In this document: piece after piece, positions 24,347-33,110 of the stretch | Layout: each line of letters starts with the position of its first letter | Numbering within the stretch: position 1 is the first letter of the stretch | Source: an uncultured Eubacteriales bacterium | GTDB lineage: Bacteria > Bacillota > Clostridia > Oscillospirales > CAG-272 | Direction: 5' to 3' | Length of the DNA: 64,000 nucleotides | Assembly (NCBI GenBank): GCA_905210485.1 | Contig: CAJLXA010000004.1 | Coordinates: 1-64,000, forward strand | Position numbers and translations under genes: made by a program | The notes under the pieces: model-generated | The model's database searches: none | What the model saw: only the letters and a program-made list of their open reading frames with translations | What the model was told of the DNA's origin: nothing

Positions 24347-26081
24347 TCTGCTGTCCTCCGCTTGTCTGTTGTTCATACACTTCCCGGTAAATATCGCATG
24401 TCAGGAGAAGTTCCTTGTGCGTACCGGCCGCCGCGATCCGCCCCTGATCGAGAACCAGAATCATATCGGCATCCTCAACGGAAGAGATACGCTGTGCGAT
24501 GATGATCTTCGTTGTTTCGGGAATATAGGTACGGAATCCTGCGCGGATACAGGCGTCGGTTTTCGTATCGACGGCGCTTGTCGAGTCGTCGAGGATCAGA
24601 ATCTTCGGCTTTTTCAGAAGCGCGCGGGCAATGCACAAACGCTGTTTCTGGCCGCCGGAAACATTGGTACCGCCCTGTTCGATATGCGTATCGTATCCTT
24701 CCGGGAAACCGCGCACAAAATGGTCCGCGGCGGCAAGGCGACACGCTTCTTCGATCTCTTCATCGGTCGCGGCGGGATTGCCCCAACGGAGATTTTCTTT
24801 GATCGTTCCCGAAAACAAAAGGTTTTTCTGCAAAACCATCGCCACCGCGCCGCGGAGCGTGTCGATGTCATAATCGCGCACGTCCACGCCGCCGACCTTC
24901 ACCGATCCGACGGAAACGTCGTAAAGCCGCGGAATCAGCTGAACCAGCGTGGATTTTGAAGAACCGGTACCGCCGATCACTCCGACCGTCATGCCCGACG
25001 CAATATGCAGGTCAATATCGGCCAGCGCGTATTTTTCGGCGTTTTTGGCGTATTTGAAAGAAACGTTATCGAAATCCACCGAACCGTCGGCCACGGCGGT
25101 AACGGGATGCGCGGGATTTTTCAGCGTAGGCTCTTCGCCGAGGACTTCGCAGATACGCTTGGCGGATTCGACCGACATGGTGATGATAACATAGATCATC
25201 GCGAGCATCATAAGCGAAATGAGAATCTGCATGCCGTAGGTCAGCATGGCGGAGATCTGTCCGACGTCAAGATCGCGGCCGCCGCTTGTAATCGTCATGC
25301 GCGAACCGAAGAACAGAACGAAAATCATGTTGAAATACAGGCATATCTGCATGACCGGGCGATCCCATGCAACGATGCGTTCCGCACGCGTGAAATCGGC
25401 GCAGATGTCGTCCGTTGCGGCGCCGAACTTCTTTTTCTCGTATTCTTCGCGGGCAAAGCCTTTGACAACGCGCATACCGCGGACGTTTTCTTCGATGGAT
25501 TCGTTCAGGCGGTCATATTTCTTGAAGACGCTGCGGAACGCGGGCATGGCCTTTTTGCCAATCATAAACAGCGCAAACGCCAGCACGGGCACGGCGATGA
25601 CAAACGCGGTAACGAGAAAGCCTCCCATTATGTAGGCCATCACGATGGAAAAGACAAGCATAAGGGGACTGCGGATTGCGGTACGGATGATCATCATGTA
25701 AGACATCTGCACGTTCGACACGTCGGTCGTCATACGCGTGACGAGCGAAGAAGGGGAAAATTTGTCGATATTATCGAACGAATAGTCCTGCACTTTATAA
25801 AACAGATCATGCCGGAGATTCTTCGCAAAGCCGGCAGAGGCGCGGGAACAGGTATATCCCGCAACGCCGCCGCAAACCAGCGACAGACAGGCCATCAGAA
25901 CCAGAATAAGACCGATTTTTATAATCGTGGCGATCTCGGCGCCGGCCTTGATGCGGTTCACGAGATTGGAGGTGATAAAGGGGATAAACGTTTCGATAAC
26001 CGCTTCGCCCAATATGAAAATCAGCGTGAGAATCGTTTCTTTTTTGTACTCTCTCACGCACTGCGCCAGCCTTTTCAGCAT
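24333..26081 (-). CDS. ABC exporter half-transporter, degenerate-site subunit
   Basis: The 582-residue protein has six membrane helices and a C-terminal ATPase domain. Its Walker A is GGTGSSKST (Ser for the third Gly), Walker B ends ILDDSTSAVD (Asp for the catalytic Glu) and the H-loop is IAQRIS (Gln for His), while its signature VSGGQ is canonical. In a heterodimer this gives one dead site (this Walker set with the partner's LSQGQ) and one live site (partner Walker set with this VSGGQ), as in known asymmetric exporters. It is first in the operon. AAAGGA lies upstream of the ATG, and a good promoter lies at 26183-26211. Confidence 0.93.
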   Translation of the reverse strand: MLKRLAQCVREYKKETILTLIFILGEAVIETFIPFITSNLVNRIKAGAEIATIIKIGLILVLMACLSLVCGGVAGYTCSRASAGFAKNLRHDLFYKVQDYSFDNIDKFSPSSLVTRMTTDVSNVQMSYMMIIRTAIRSPLMLVFSIVMAYIMGGFLVTAFVIAVPVLAFALFMIGKKAMPAFRSVFKKYDRLNESIEENVRGMRVVKGFAREEYEKKKFGAATDDICADFTRAERIVAWDRPVMQICLYFNMIFVLFFGSRMTITSGGRDLDVGQISAMLTYGMQILISLMMLAMIYVIITMSVESAKRICEVLGEEPTLKNPAHPVTAVADGSVDFDNVSFKYAKNAEKYALADIDLHIASGMTVGVIGGTGSSKSTLVQLIPRLYDVSVGSVKVGGVDVRDYDIDTLRGAVAMVLQKNLLFSGTIKENLRWGNPAATDEEIEEACRLAAADHFVRGFPEGYDTHIEQGGTNVSGGQKQRLCIARALLKKPKILILDDSTSAVDTKTDACIRAGFRTYIPETTKIIIAQRISSVEDADMILVLDQGRIAAAGTHKELLLTCDIYREVYEQQTSGGQQNEND

Positions 26082-26182
26082 AAACGGGATTCCTTTCCGC
26101 CGCTATGCGGCATGTAAAGTCGAAAATAAGCCGTGAAAAAGAAGCGCCCGCGGGCACCTGTTCCACGACAGTCGGTTTTGCT

Positions 26183-26211
26183 ATTATACCGCGTATTTTT
26201 TTATTTGTCAC
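26183..26211 (-). promoter_or_regulatory. Promoter of the ABC exporter operon
   Basis: Minus strand GTGACA (26206-26211), 17-base spacer, TATAAT (26183-26188), about 100 bases upstream of the first start codon. Confidence 0.8.
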
Positions 26212-26268
26212 GCGGAATTTCAAGCATTTAACAATTTATTTACAATACAATATAAGGATTCGGATAAG

Positions 26269-26311
26269 AAAACGGGGAAAAAAGCCGAAAAAATGCTTTG
26301 ATCCCCGTTTT
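26269..26311 (-). terminator. Terminator of the CofE-like gene
   Basis: Ten-bp stem (AAAACGGGGA at 26269-26278 with TCCCCGTTTT at 26302-26311), loop of 23 bases, T residues at the minus-strand 3' end, 17 bases past the stop. Confidence 0.75.
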
Positions 26312-26327
26312 TCCGTTATGTCGCCGT

Positions 26328-27530
26328 TCAGGCGTTCGTATAGTTGTCGAAATATCCCTGCACGAGAACGACCGGCGTTCCTTTATCGCCCGAACCGCTG
26401 GTCAGGTCGCAAAGAGAGCCGATAAGATCGGTCAATTGCCGCGGTGTTGTGCCCTGCGACGCCATGTTGCCCACAAGGTTGCCGTCTTTTTTGCGGATGC
26501 TTTCCGTAATGGCCTTTTTCAGCGCCTCGCCGGAAAGATCTTTGTAATCGTTGTCCGCAAGATACTTCAGTTTCAGTTCGTTCGGCGTACCGATAAGGCC
26601 GTCCGTAAAGGCGGGAGAAACCACGGGATCGGCAAGTTCCCAGATCTTACCCTGAGGATCTTTGAAGGCGCCGTCGCCGTATACCATCACTTCCACGTGT
26701 TTGCCCGTCGCGTTCAGGATACGCGCCTGAATATCGTCGACAAGCGGACGGCATTCGCGGGGGAACAGTTTGACTTTGTCTTCGGTCGCCTTATTGGAGC
26801 CGAGAAGTCCGTATTTCGCATTGTAACCGCTTCCGTTCACCGGGGACGTCATGATCTCGTCAAGACCGAGCGCCACGGCAGCGCCTGCCTCTTTCAGGAT
26901 CCGTTTGGTGCGGGCGCGGGTATGAATGTCGCAATGGATCACGGTGTCTGTATAATCGAGAATGGCCTTGGCGTGGTTCGCAAAGACGATTTCAACTTCC
27001 GCGCCGGCCTCGCGGCAAAGTTCGCCGTAATAGGATACATAGTCCACGCCCGTGAATTCATGTTTGTTTTCGCCGAACAGGGCGCGGTAACGTTCCAGCG
27101 TCAGAACGTCGCTGTAAGGATTTACTCCGGCCGCGTCGAGTTTATCGAGGCTGACAAGCTGGTTACCCACTTCATCGGAAGGATAGCTCAGCATCAGGAC
27201 GACCTTTTTCACGCCCATGGCGATACCGCGGAGACAGATGGCAAAACGGTTGCGGGAAAGGATCGGGAAAATCACACCGACGGTTTTGCCGCCCGTTTTT
27301 TCCTTTACGTCGGCCGCAATGGCGTCGACCGAGGCATAGTTACCCTGCGCGCGCGCCACGACCGATTCGGTAACCGCGATTACGTCGCGGTCGCGGATCG
27401 GAAAGCCTTCCGCCTCCGCCGCCTGCAATACACTGTCGGTCACGATTGCCGCGAGATCGTCTCCTTCGCGGATAATGGGGCAGCGGATACCGCGCGACAC
27501 GGTACCGACTCTGCGTTCGTTTGTATTCAT
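26328..27530 (-). CDS. Coenzyme F420-0:L-glutamate ligase (CofE/FbiB) family protein
   Basis: The 400-residue protein (ATG at 27530, after GAGGA) starts with the family pattern GTVSRGIRCPIIREGDDL. It then has DRDVIAVTESVVARAQGNY and GVIFPILSRNRFAICLRGIAMG, all typical of PF01996 ligases that add gamma-linked glutamate to F420. Conserved SPVNGSGYNAKYGLLGSNKATED and VMVYGDGAFKDP blocks lie in the second half. Clostridia generally lack F420, and this roughly 400-residue clade has no adjacent F420 genes here, so its acceptor substrate is probably something else. It is monocistronic with its own promoter and terminator. Family call is firm, function is not. Confidence 0.85.
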   Translation of the reverse strand: MNTNERRVGTVSRGIRCPIIREGDDLAAIVTDSVLQAAEAEGFPIRDRDVIAVTESVVARAQGNYASVDAIAADVKEKTGGKTVGVIFPILSRNRFAICLRGIAMGVKKVVLMLSYPSDEVGNQLVSLDKLDAAGVNPYSDVLTLERYRALFGENKHEFTGVDYVSYYGELCREAGAEVEIVFANHAKAILDYTDTVIHCDIHTRARTKRILKEAGAAVALGLDEIMTSPVNGSGYNAKYGLLGSNKATEDKVKLFPRECRPLVDDIQARILNATGKHVEVMVYGDGAFKDPQGKIWELADPVVSPAFTDGLIGTPNELKLKYLADNDYKDLSGEALKKAITESIRKKDGNLVGNMASQGTTPRQLTDLIGSLCDLTSGSGDKGTPVVLVQGYFDNYTNA

Positions 27531-27629
27531 GATATTCCTCTCCGGAGCCGTATTCGGACAACTCCTAAAATTTACTTCATACGCTTTTGCAGGGGCGGCA
27601 GAAACGCCGTCCGTGCAACGCACTCTTTC

Positions 27630-27658
27630 AGTATACCACATCTGCCGTTATTTTTCAA
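27630..27658 (-). promoter_or_regulatory. Promoter of the CofE-like gene
   Basis: Minus strand TTGAAA (27653-27658), 17-base spacer, TATACT (27630-27635). The predicted leader is about 90 bases. Confidence 0.75.
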
Positions 27659-27870
27659 GGTTATGTCCGATTTTTATTTATACATTTCCCTTATACCGGG
27701 AATTCGGTTGCGTGATAAACAACGTCCGTGCAACGCGTGCGTATGCCGGAACATCGGCCGGCCGTAGCGTATCATTCCGCCGCGGTTGTGAAATATCTGC
27801 AACTATACAAACTTAAGTTTACAATTTACTTGTTTTCGCGTCGCATTATACGTTGCGCGGCATGCGTCTT

Positions 27871-27902
27871 TATACCGTCCCCGACGAGCCGGGGACGGTA
27901 TA
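27871..27902 (-). terminator. Hairpin after the padR operon
   Basis: Twelve-bp perfect stem (TATACCGTCCCC at 27871-27882 with GGGGACGGTATA at 27891-27902). There is no T-tract, so it may be a 3'-end stabiliser rather than an intrinsic terminator. Confidence 0.5.
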
Positions 27903-27904
27903 CC

Positions 27905-28885
27905 TCATTTCTGTACAGAGATCCGTACACTGCCGCTTATCGTTTCGATCTCGCAAAGACCGCCGGAAGTGGAAGCCGGCGTATCGACCCGGCCGCTTTG
28001 GGTATGCGTTGCGAATATTTTATCCGAAAGCAGCGTGCCGCTGACATCGCCCGACGTCGTTTTCACTTTGATGGACGCGGCGTCCGAGGAACGGAAGCGC
28101 ACGGCGCCCGACGTCGTTGTGATATGGGCGGCACCCGATGCCGTTACCCCTTCAAGCGCGACTTCGCCGCTTGCGGTTTCCAGATTCAGACCGCCGCAGG
28201 CCATGTCTTTAAGCTGAATCCGGCCGCTGGCGGTGTGAGCGGTGACATGCGCGTCCGTCACCGCCGATGACTTAAACAATATGTTGCCGCTTGCGGTCGA
28301 AAGTTCCGCCGCCGAAAAAGACAGATTTCTCACCTCGATATTACCGCTTGCCGTTCCGAGCGTCAGCGTTTCCGCTTCCGCGTCACGGCACAGGATATTG
28401 CCGCTCGCACCGCCGACGGTGATACGGCCGAAGCGGCCGCAGGACGCGATCTCCGTATTGCCGCTTCCGATCGTCACCTGCATGTAGTCATACGCTTTCT
28501 GCGGCAGATAGACCGTCACCGACGCACCGACATTGCCGCAGGAGAAAAACACGACGTGTTCGTTCCACGAACGGTTATCCGCAACAGATACCTGTAGTTT
28601 GCCGCCGACGATCTCCACGGTCGGCACGGCCTTTTTATGCGTATACGTCTCCACGCGGCATACGCCGTCTTCGGCGAGCGCAAACTTCAGGTCTTCCGAG
28701 GAAAGCGCGACCGAAATCTCCGTAAATTCCTCACCGGGTGTGTATACATGCTTCTCCATGTCCGTGTTATTCACACCGATCTTGCCGATGTCCCAACCGG
28801 CCGCCGCCAAAGCAATAACGAACGTGACGCACCCGATAACAATCAGAATGACAGCCGTCAACAGACATTTATTTATATTTTTCAT
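27905..28885 (-). CDS. DUF4097 family beta-strand-repeat protein
   Basis: The 326-residue protein has one N-terminal membrane helix (about 5-28) and an extracytoplasmic right-handed beta-solenoid of repeated short strands with T-x-S-G-N/D-I/V motifs (TASGNILF, TASGRIQL, TASGEVAL, TTSGAVRF, TTSGDVSG), typical of DUF4097 (LiaG-like). The ATG at 28885 has AGGAG nine bases upstream; a TTG at 28894 is too close to that site. It is the last gene of padR-DUF1700-DUF4097, an operon common in Bacillota and thought to respond to envelope stress. Its biochemical role is unknown. Confidence 0.9.
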   Translation of the reverse strand: MKNINKCLLTAVILIVIGCVTFVIALAAAGWDIGKIGVNNTDMEKHVYTPGEEFTEISVALSSEDLKFALAEDGVCRVETYTHKKAVPTVEIVGGKLQVSVADNRSWNEHVVFFSCGNVGASVTVYLPQKAYDYMQVTIGSGNTEIASCGRFGRITVGGASGNILCRDAEAETLTLGTASGNIEVRNLSFSAAELSTASGNILFKSSAVTDAHVTAHTASGRIQLKDMACGGLNLETASGEVALEGVTASGAAHITTTSGAVRFRSSDAASIKVKTTSGDVSGTLLSDKIFATHTQSGRVDTPASTSGGLCEIETISGSVRISVQK

Positions 28886-28890
28886 ATTCG

Positions 28891-29484
28891 TCAACTCCTT
28901 TTAATAATGAGGGTTTTCAAACCGCGTATCAGTTTTTTCCCAATAAAGGCAACGCCCTTCGCCACATATCCCGCGCCGACAAAAAGCAGGATTGCCGCGC
29001 CGGCCGCGACAAAGGCGACAGCCAGAAGAATAAGACATTCGACAAACCGTCCCATAAACAAGGAGACGATGCCCGAAACAAAGCAGATCGGCGACGAAAG
29101 CACGAGCGCCAAAACCGTCGCATACACGGCGACCACAACCGACCACAGCACGATATAAATGCCGAAGAACAAAACCGCCGCCGTCAACAGAAGAGACAGC
29201 CAGATCGGCGCGCCGAGCACGAGAAGCAGAATTTCCCATGTGCGCAAACGGCGTTGCGGTTTGACTTTTGCCGCCAGCACCTTGGTGAGCGGGGCTTCCA
29301 TCAGGATCTGTTTTGCCGCGTCGGACGGCGACCCGATTGCCGCTACGGCGTCGTTTTCGTTCATACCGTCTTCCATGGCGTCGCTGATGATCTCTCTGTA
29401 ATATTCTTCCGACTTGCGGATATCCTCTTCGGAAAGTCCCGAAAGAGAACGGCGCAGTCCGGCAAGAAATTCATTCTCGGTCAT
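28891..29484 (-). CDS. DUF1700 (HAAS domain) membrane protein
   Basis: The 197-residue protein has a soluble helical N-terminal HAAS domain (NEFLAGLRRSLSGLSEEDIRKSEEYYREII, residues in two blocks, and DAVAAIGSPSDAAKQIL) followed by about three or four membrane helices and a basic tail. HAAS proteins are thought to work with PadR-type regulators as envelope sensors. Its start overlaps the padR stop by 14 bases, and its stop ends five bases before the DUF4097 start. Role is inferred from the conserved operon. Confidence 0.88.
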   Translation of the reverse strand: MTENEFLAGLRRSLSGLSEEDIRKSEEYYREIISDAMEDGMNENDAVAAIGSPSDAAKQILMEAPLTKVLAAKVKPQRRLRTWEILLLVLGAPIWLSLLLTAAVLFFGIYIVLWSVVVAVYATVLALVLSSPICFVSGIVSLFMGRFVECLILLAVAFVAAGAAILLFVGAGYVAKGVAFIGKKLIRGLKTLIIKRS

Positions 29485-29797
29485 GACTTTCTTCCTCCCT
29501 TATCACAAATGCATACATTCTGTTCATTTCCTCCCAATCTTTCGTAAAAGACTCGATTCGCTCGCGTCCCCGCGGCGTAATACTGTAATACTTCCGAAGC
29601 CGGCCGTTATGTTCCACCGCTTTTACGGTGAGAAGCGACGCCGCCTCCAGCCGACGTAAAATCGGATACAAAGTCGATTCCGATATTTCCACATACGGTT
29701 CTATATCCTTTACGATACGGTAACCGTAGGAATCCTTGTTCTTGATGGCCGCCAGTACGCAGACATCAAGAAATCCCCGTTTCAATTGAATGTCCAT
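29471..29797 (-). CDS. PadR family transcriptional regulator
   Basis: The 108-residue protein begins MDIQLKRGFLDVCVLAAI and has the PadR winged helix with DSYGYRIVKDIEP, STLYPILRRLEAASLL and the beta-wing GRLRKYYSITPRGRERI. Two adjacent ATGs follow GGGAGG; the second (29797) has the better six-base spacing. It controls, and is cotranscribed with, the DUF1700 and DUF4097 genes. A TATAC-N8-GTATA dyad overlaps the promoter just upstream, matching the N8 spacing of known PadR operators, so autorepression is likely. Confidence 0.93.
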   Translation of the reverse strand: MDIQLKRGFLDVCVLAAIKNKDSYGYRIVKDIEPYVEISESTLYPILRRLEAASLLTVKAVEHNGRLRKYYSITPRGRERIESFTKDWEEMNRMYAFVIREEESHDRE

Positions 29798-29819
29798 CAT
29801 ATACCTCCCTTCGCATAAT

Positions 29820-29848
29820 ACTATACCACACACAGTATATGCTGTCAA
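29820..29848 (-). promoter_or_regulatory. Promoter and PadR-type operator of the padR operon
   Basis: Minus strand TTGACA (29843-29848), 17-base spacer, TATAGT (29820-29825). A perfect dyad TATAC-N8-GTATA (29822-29839) covers the -10 and spacer. A second dyad, ACAG-N6-CTGT, spans 29832-29845. Confidence 0.8.
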
Positions 29849-29877
29849 GAGGAAACCGAAAACTTTTCATAAAAAAA

Positions 29878-29903
29878 CGTGCGGAGAACATTTTCTCCGC
29901 ACG
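29878..29903 (-). terminator. Orphan minus-strand terminator upstream of padR
   Basis: Eleven-bp perfect stem (29878-29888 with 29893-29903), loop CATT, followed on the minus strand by TTTTTTT. It lies upstream of the padR promoter, yet no minus-strand gene precedes it: the next gene to the right is on the plus strand. Confidence 0.8.
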
Positions 29904-29944
29904 GTCGGCGTTGTTTATTATCCGAAAACGGGTGAGGGCAGGGG

Positions 29945-30790
29945 TTGCCGGCGGTCTGCCGCAAGGGAAATCCGCTCGCATCGCAGTCGGGAATCAGCCG
30001 CATGATCAACGATCTCGAAAAAGAATGGGGATTTTCTCTCCTTGAAAGATGTCACACAGGCGTCAGGCTGACGGGCGCGGGGGAAAAACTTCTGCCGTAT
30101 GCGCAACATTTCTGCGACGGCTATATGGATCTGCAGTCGGAAGTGGACGCCCTGCGGGGCGCACGGACAGGAAAAATACGCATCGGCGTGTTTTCCAGCG
30201 TGGCCACGCACTGGATACCCGCCGTTATCAAGGCCTTTCAGCATGACTATCCGCTTGTGGATTATGAACTACTGCTCGGCGATTATAAAGAGATCGAAGA
30301 GTGGATACGTTCCGGACGGGTCGATTGCGGCTTTCTTATCACGTCCGTGGCGTCGGATCTTGAAACGATTCCGCTCATGCAGGATCCGTTTCTTGCCGTT
30401 CTTCCCGAAAATCACCCTCTGACGGCGAAAGAAAAGGTTTCTCTCTCCGCGTTATGCGAAGAGCCGTTTCTCCTGCTTGAGCGCGGCTCCAACACGGAGA
30501 TAGCCGATCTTTTCAAAAAACACGGCTGTATTCCGCAGGTGAATTTCACAACATGGGACGACTACGCCATCATGGCCATGGCGGAAAGCGGCCTCGGCGT
30601 CGGTATTCTGCCCGAACTGATCCTGAAACGCACCCCGTACAGGATTGCCGCGCGAAAACTCGACGTGCCGGCCTACCGCGAAATCGTTCTGGCGCTTCGT
30701 TCCGTAAAAAACGCGCCGCTTGTCGTGAAACATTTCCTCGGTTATCTGAATTTCCGCGATTCCGGAAAAAACGGAACGCGTGAAACCTGA
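29945..30790 (+). pseudogene. LysR family regulator with missing or disrupted N-terminus
   Basis: The frame from a TTG at 29945 gives 281 residues. The recognition helix and wing of the LysR HTH are present (SQSGISRMINDLEKEWG, then RLTGAGEKLLPYA), followed by a complete effector domain (IRIGVFSSVATHWIPAVI, FLITSVASDLETIP, GLGVGILPELILK). The first 20 or so residues of a normal LysR HTH are missing: the codons before QSGIS read VCRKGNPLA, unlike the expected Arg-Ala-Ala-x-x-Leu helix. No good ribosome-binding site or ATG is visible. Either a frameshift or deletion removed the start, or a remnant is expressed. The effector domain looks well conserved, so the damage may be recent. Confidence 0.7.
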
Positions 30791-30810
30791 CGCCGTTCCC
30801 GGATATAAAA

Positions 30811-30841
30811 AGAGGGGGCAGGATAAAGTCCTGCCCCCTCT
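30811..30841. terminator. Bidirectional terminator between LysR and the metallophosphoesterase gene
   Basis: Perfect 13-bp stem (AGAGGGGGCAGGA at 30811-30823 with its complement at 30829-30841), loop TAAAG. TTTT follows on the minus strand for the gene ending at 30867. Confidence 0.85.
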
Positions 30842-30866
30842 CTGCCGGGAAAGGCGTTTTTTTAAC

Positions 30867-32975
30867 TTATTTTCCGAGGGTATATTTCACAACCCAGCCG
30901 TTCGGAACGAAAAATCCGTATACGTCATTTCCGGCGCTGTCTTTGGCAACAAGGGGCGTTGCCGCCGAGCCGTCGGCATAACTGTAGGAGAGACGGTAGA
31001 CATAGTGACAGAATCCCTCTCCGACGGTGATCTTGCCGTCCTTTACCGTAATGGTCGCGGTCCCGACATTATACCACGATTTTTCGTGATAATATTCCCG
31101 CTTACCGCCCGTTTCGCCGGCGGCATCATAGGTGAGATGATCGCCCGCAACGGCAACATCGGTGTAGGTCGCGTCAACGGAAAGGTCAATCTTCTTTTTC
31201 GTGCCGTCTTTGGCAAGGTAGAAATAATCGCGGAGCGGCGTGCGGTTTTCGTCGCGCGCGGCGGTAACGTATACATATTTCCCGTCGGCGTCAACAAGAA
31301 CCGGCAGCCCCGTTTCGTCATAAAGATTACCGTAACGCAAAGAACCGTTTTTCGCCATCGTTTCGCCGCCGATTGTCAGAATATGATTGCCGTCGCGGAA
31401 AGACAAATGCGCGATCGTTTTGTAACGCGCCACTTCGGTTCCGTTTGCGTCATTCAGAGCATAGGCTTCGATCTTTGTGCCGTTGTACACCACGTGCATT
31501 TTCAGATCCTCGCCGTTATCGCCGACAAAAACGAGGCTTTCCAGAAGTTCCGCATTGCGGGAACTCATGGTCGCGCGGGTATAGCGCAGATCCATTCCGA
31601 CCATCTGGGAGCTGGTCAGATTAAAAAGTCCTTCCTCGTAATAGCCGCTGAAGCGGTCGCGGTATACATCGGTATAACCGTCGGTTCTGAGATGCATACG
31701 GGTAAAGCTCCACGGATGATTTTCAAGATTGCCCCAAACGACGTTCTTGGAATTACTGCGACAGTAGAAATAGGACGCGTCGGGATACGTGTCGAAATGC
31801 AGGGAAGAAATGGTCGTGCCGACGCAGAAAGAGGGAACGCCGCACACTTTGCCCGATGCTTCGCAATGGTTGTCGCCGTAGAAAATTCCTTTGACATTCG
31901 TACGCGTGGCAAGCGCTTCGCCAAGCGCCGCGTCGCCGTTCGAAAAAAGATGCGCCGCAAGATACGTCGTGTCATAGGAATCGGAGAGAATATCCTCCAG
32001 AACTTCCTCATTGCATCCGACGTACTGCGTAATATCACCGGCCACGTTTATCGACGTGACATTAGGGTCATACACATAAGTAAACGGATTCAGAACCGCT
32101 ACCGAAGCGATCTTCTCGTAGGACGTTCGGTTCATTTCCGAGGCGTTCGTATAATAGGTATATCCCGCATCATGATATTTTTCAAGTTCGGAATCGGTAA
32201 GATTTGTCACAATACGGACTTTCCCGTCCATACGCACGGCGCGGACAAGGAAATTATCGGGTTCATAGCCGAAAATGTCGCCGTAATGATAAAGGTTTTC
32301 CCAAGGTTCCCACGACACTTCGCCGGTTTCGTAGTCATAGAGGAAATCCCAGTCGTGGTTGCCGACGGCCACAAAATAGGGAATATGGAAATCGGTGAGC
32401 TGCGAAAAATACTTTTCTTTCAGCACATAATTGAAATCGAAGCCCGATCCCCAGAATTCGTCAAGCGATTCGCCGAGGAAGTAGGTTCCGGCAATGGCAT
32501 TTCCGTTTTCCGCGGCTGATTCGTCGTAGCTACCCGCGGTATTGTTGTGCCGGTAATTGTTCCAATAGCGCTGATCGGACGGCAGGAATTTTCTGTAGCA
32601 ACCGTCGTTTCTGCTGTTATCGCCGAGGAAAAGCACCATATCGTACTCGCCGCGGCGGTACATGGCGCAGAGTTCATCCATCACCATCTGCAAACGCGTT
32701 TCGTTGTCCCAGCCGAAGAACTCGGATTCGCCCCAGTAGGAATTGCTGTGCAGATAACTGCCGCCGGTAACAGAACTTTTCTCATACGTACCGCTGAAAT
32801 GCAGGTCGGTCACATAAAGAACCCGCAGTTCGCCGCCGGTTTTTTCAGGTTCTTCCTGTCTTTCCGATTCGGAATCTTTTTCGGAACTGTCGTCATTATC
32901 GTTCACGCTGCAGGAGACGCAACCGAAGAGGAAAATGAAAACGAGTAAAAGAGAAAGAAGTTTTTTCATCGTCAT
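30867..32975 (-). CDS. Secreted metallophosphoesterase lipoprotein
   Basis: The 702-residue protein has a hydrophobic N-terminus with lipobox candidates at Cys19 (LFGC) and Cys22, then an acidic linker. The calcineurin-like domain keeps all metal-ligand motifs: D57-x-H59 in VTDLHFSG, GD at 118-119 in LGDNSRND, GNHD at 205-208, AAHLF, and YGDNH. A C-terminal beta module (TVKDGKITVGEGFCHY) follows. Domain order and C-terminus match the end of the giant 35562-43880 protein, so they are paralogues. GGAGG lies eight bases before the ATG. It has a strong promoter with a dyad. Likely acts outside the cell on phosphoesters; the substrate is unknown. Confidence 0.9.
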   Translation of the reverse strand: MTMKKLLSLLLVFIFLFGCVSCSVNDNDDSSEKDSESERQEEPEKTGGELRVLYVTDLHFSGTYEKSSVTGGSYLHSNSYWGESEFFGWDNETRLQMVMDELCAMYRRGEYDMVLFLGDNSRNDGCYRKFLPSDQRYWNNYRHNNTAGSYDESAAENGNAIAGTYFLGESLDEFWGSGFDFNYVLKEKYFSQLTDFHIPYFVAVGNHDWDFLYDYETGEVSWEPWENLYHYGDIFGYEPDNFLVRAVRMDGKVRIVTNLTDSELEKYHDAGYTYYTNASEMNRTSYEKIASVAVLNPFTYVYDPNVTSINVAGDITQYVGCNEEVLEDILSDSYDTTYLAAHLFSNGDAALGEALATRTNVKGIFYGDNHCEASGKVCGVPSFCVGTTISSLHFDTYPDASYFYCRSNSKNVVWGNLENHPWSFTRMHLRTDGYTDVYRDRFSGYYEEGLFNLTSSQMVGMDLRYTRATMSSRNAELLESLVFVGDNGEDLKMHVVYNGTKIEAYALNDANGTEVARYKTIAHLSFRDGNHILTIGGETMAKNGSLRYGNLYDETGLPVLVDADGKYVYVTAARDENRTPLRDYFYLAKDGTKKKIDLSVDATYTDVAVAGDHLTYDAAGETGGKREYYHEKSWYNVGTATITVKDGKITVGEGFCHYVYRLSYSYADGSAATPLVAKDSAGNDVYGFFVPNGWVVKYTLGK

Positions 32976-33004
32976 TTGTGAATCCTCCCAATATATGCCT
33001 TTTT

Positions 33005-33045
33005 TATGATACCTTTATTGTATCATATGCCTATAAAATTGTCAA
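33005..33045 (-). promoter_or_regulatory. Promoter and candidate operator of the metallophosphoesterase gene
   Basis: Minus strand TTGACA (33040-33045), 17-base spacer, TACAAT (33017-33022). A perfect 8-bp dyad TATGATAC-N7-GTATCATA (33005-33027) covers the -10 and start point, a classic repressor position. Confidence 0.8.
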
Positions 33046-33110
33046 GGCGCAGATTGACACGACTTTTTCACTCTTGGTGGATTTTTTGCGCACATTTTTC
33101 ACCAAACGGA

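Larger units (their letters stand above)
27531..27904. other. Intergenic stretch upstream of the CofE-like gene
   Basis: 374 bases with no gene. It holds the CofE-like promoter (27630-27658), a 14-bp direct repeat CGTCCGTGCAACGC at 27608-27621 and 27723-27736, and the hairpin that ends the padR operon (27871-27902). Confidence 0.7.
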
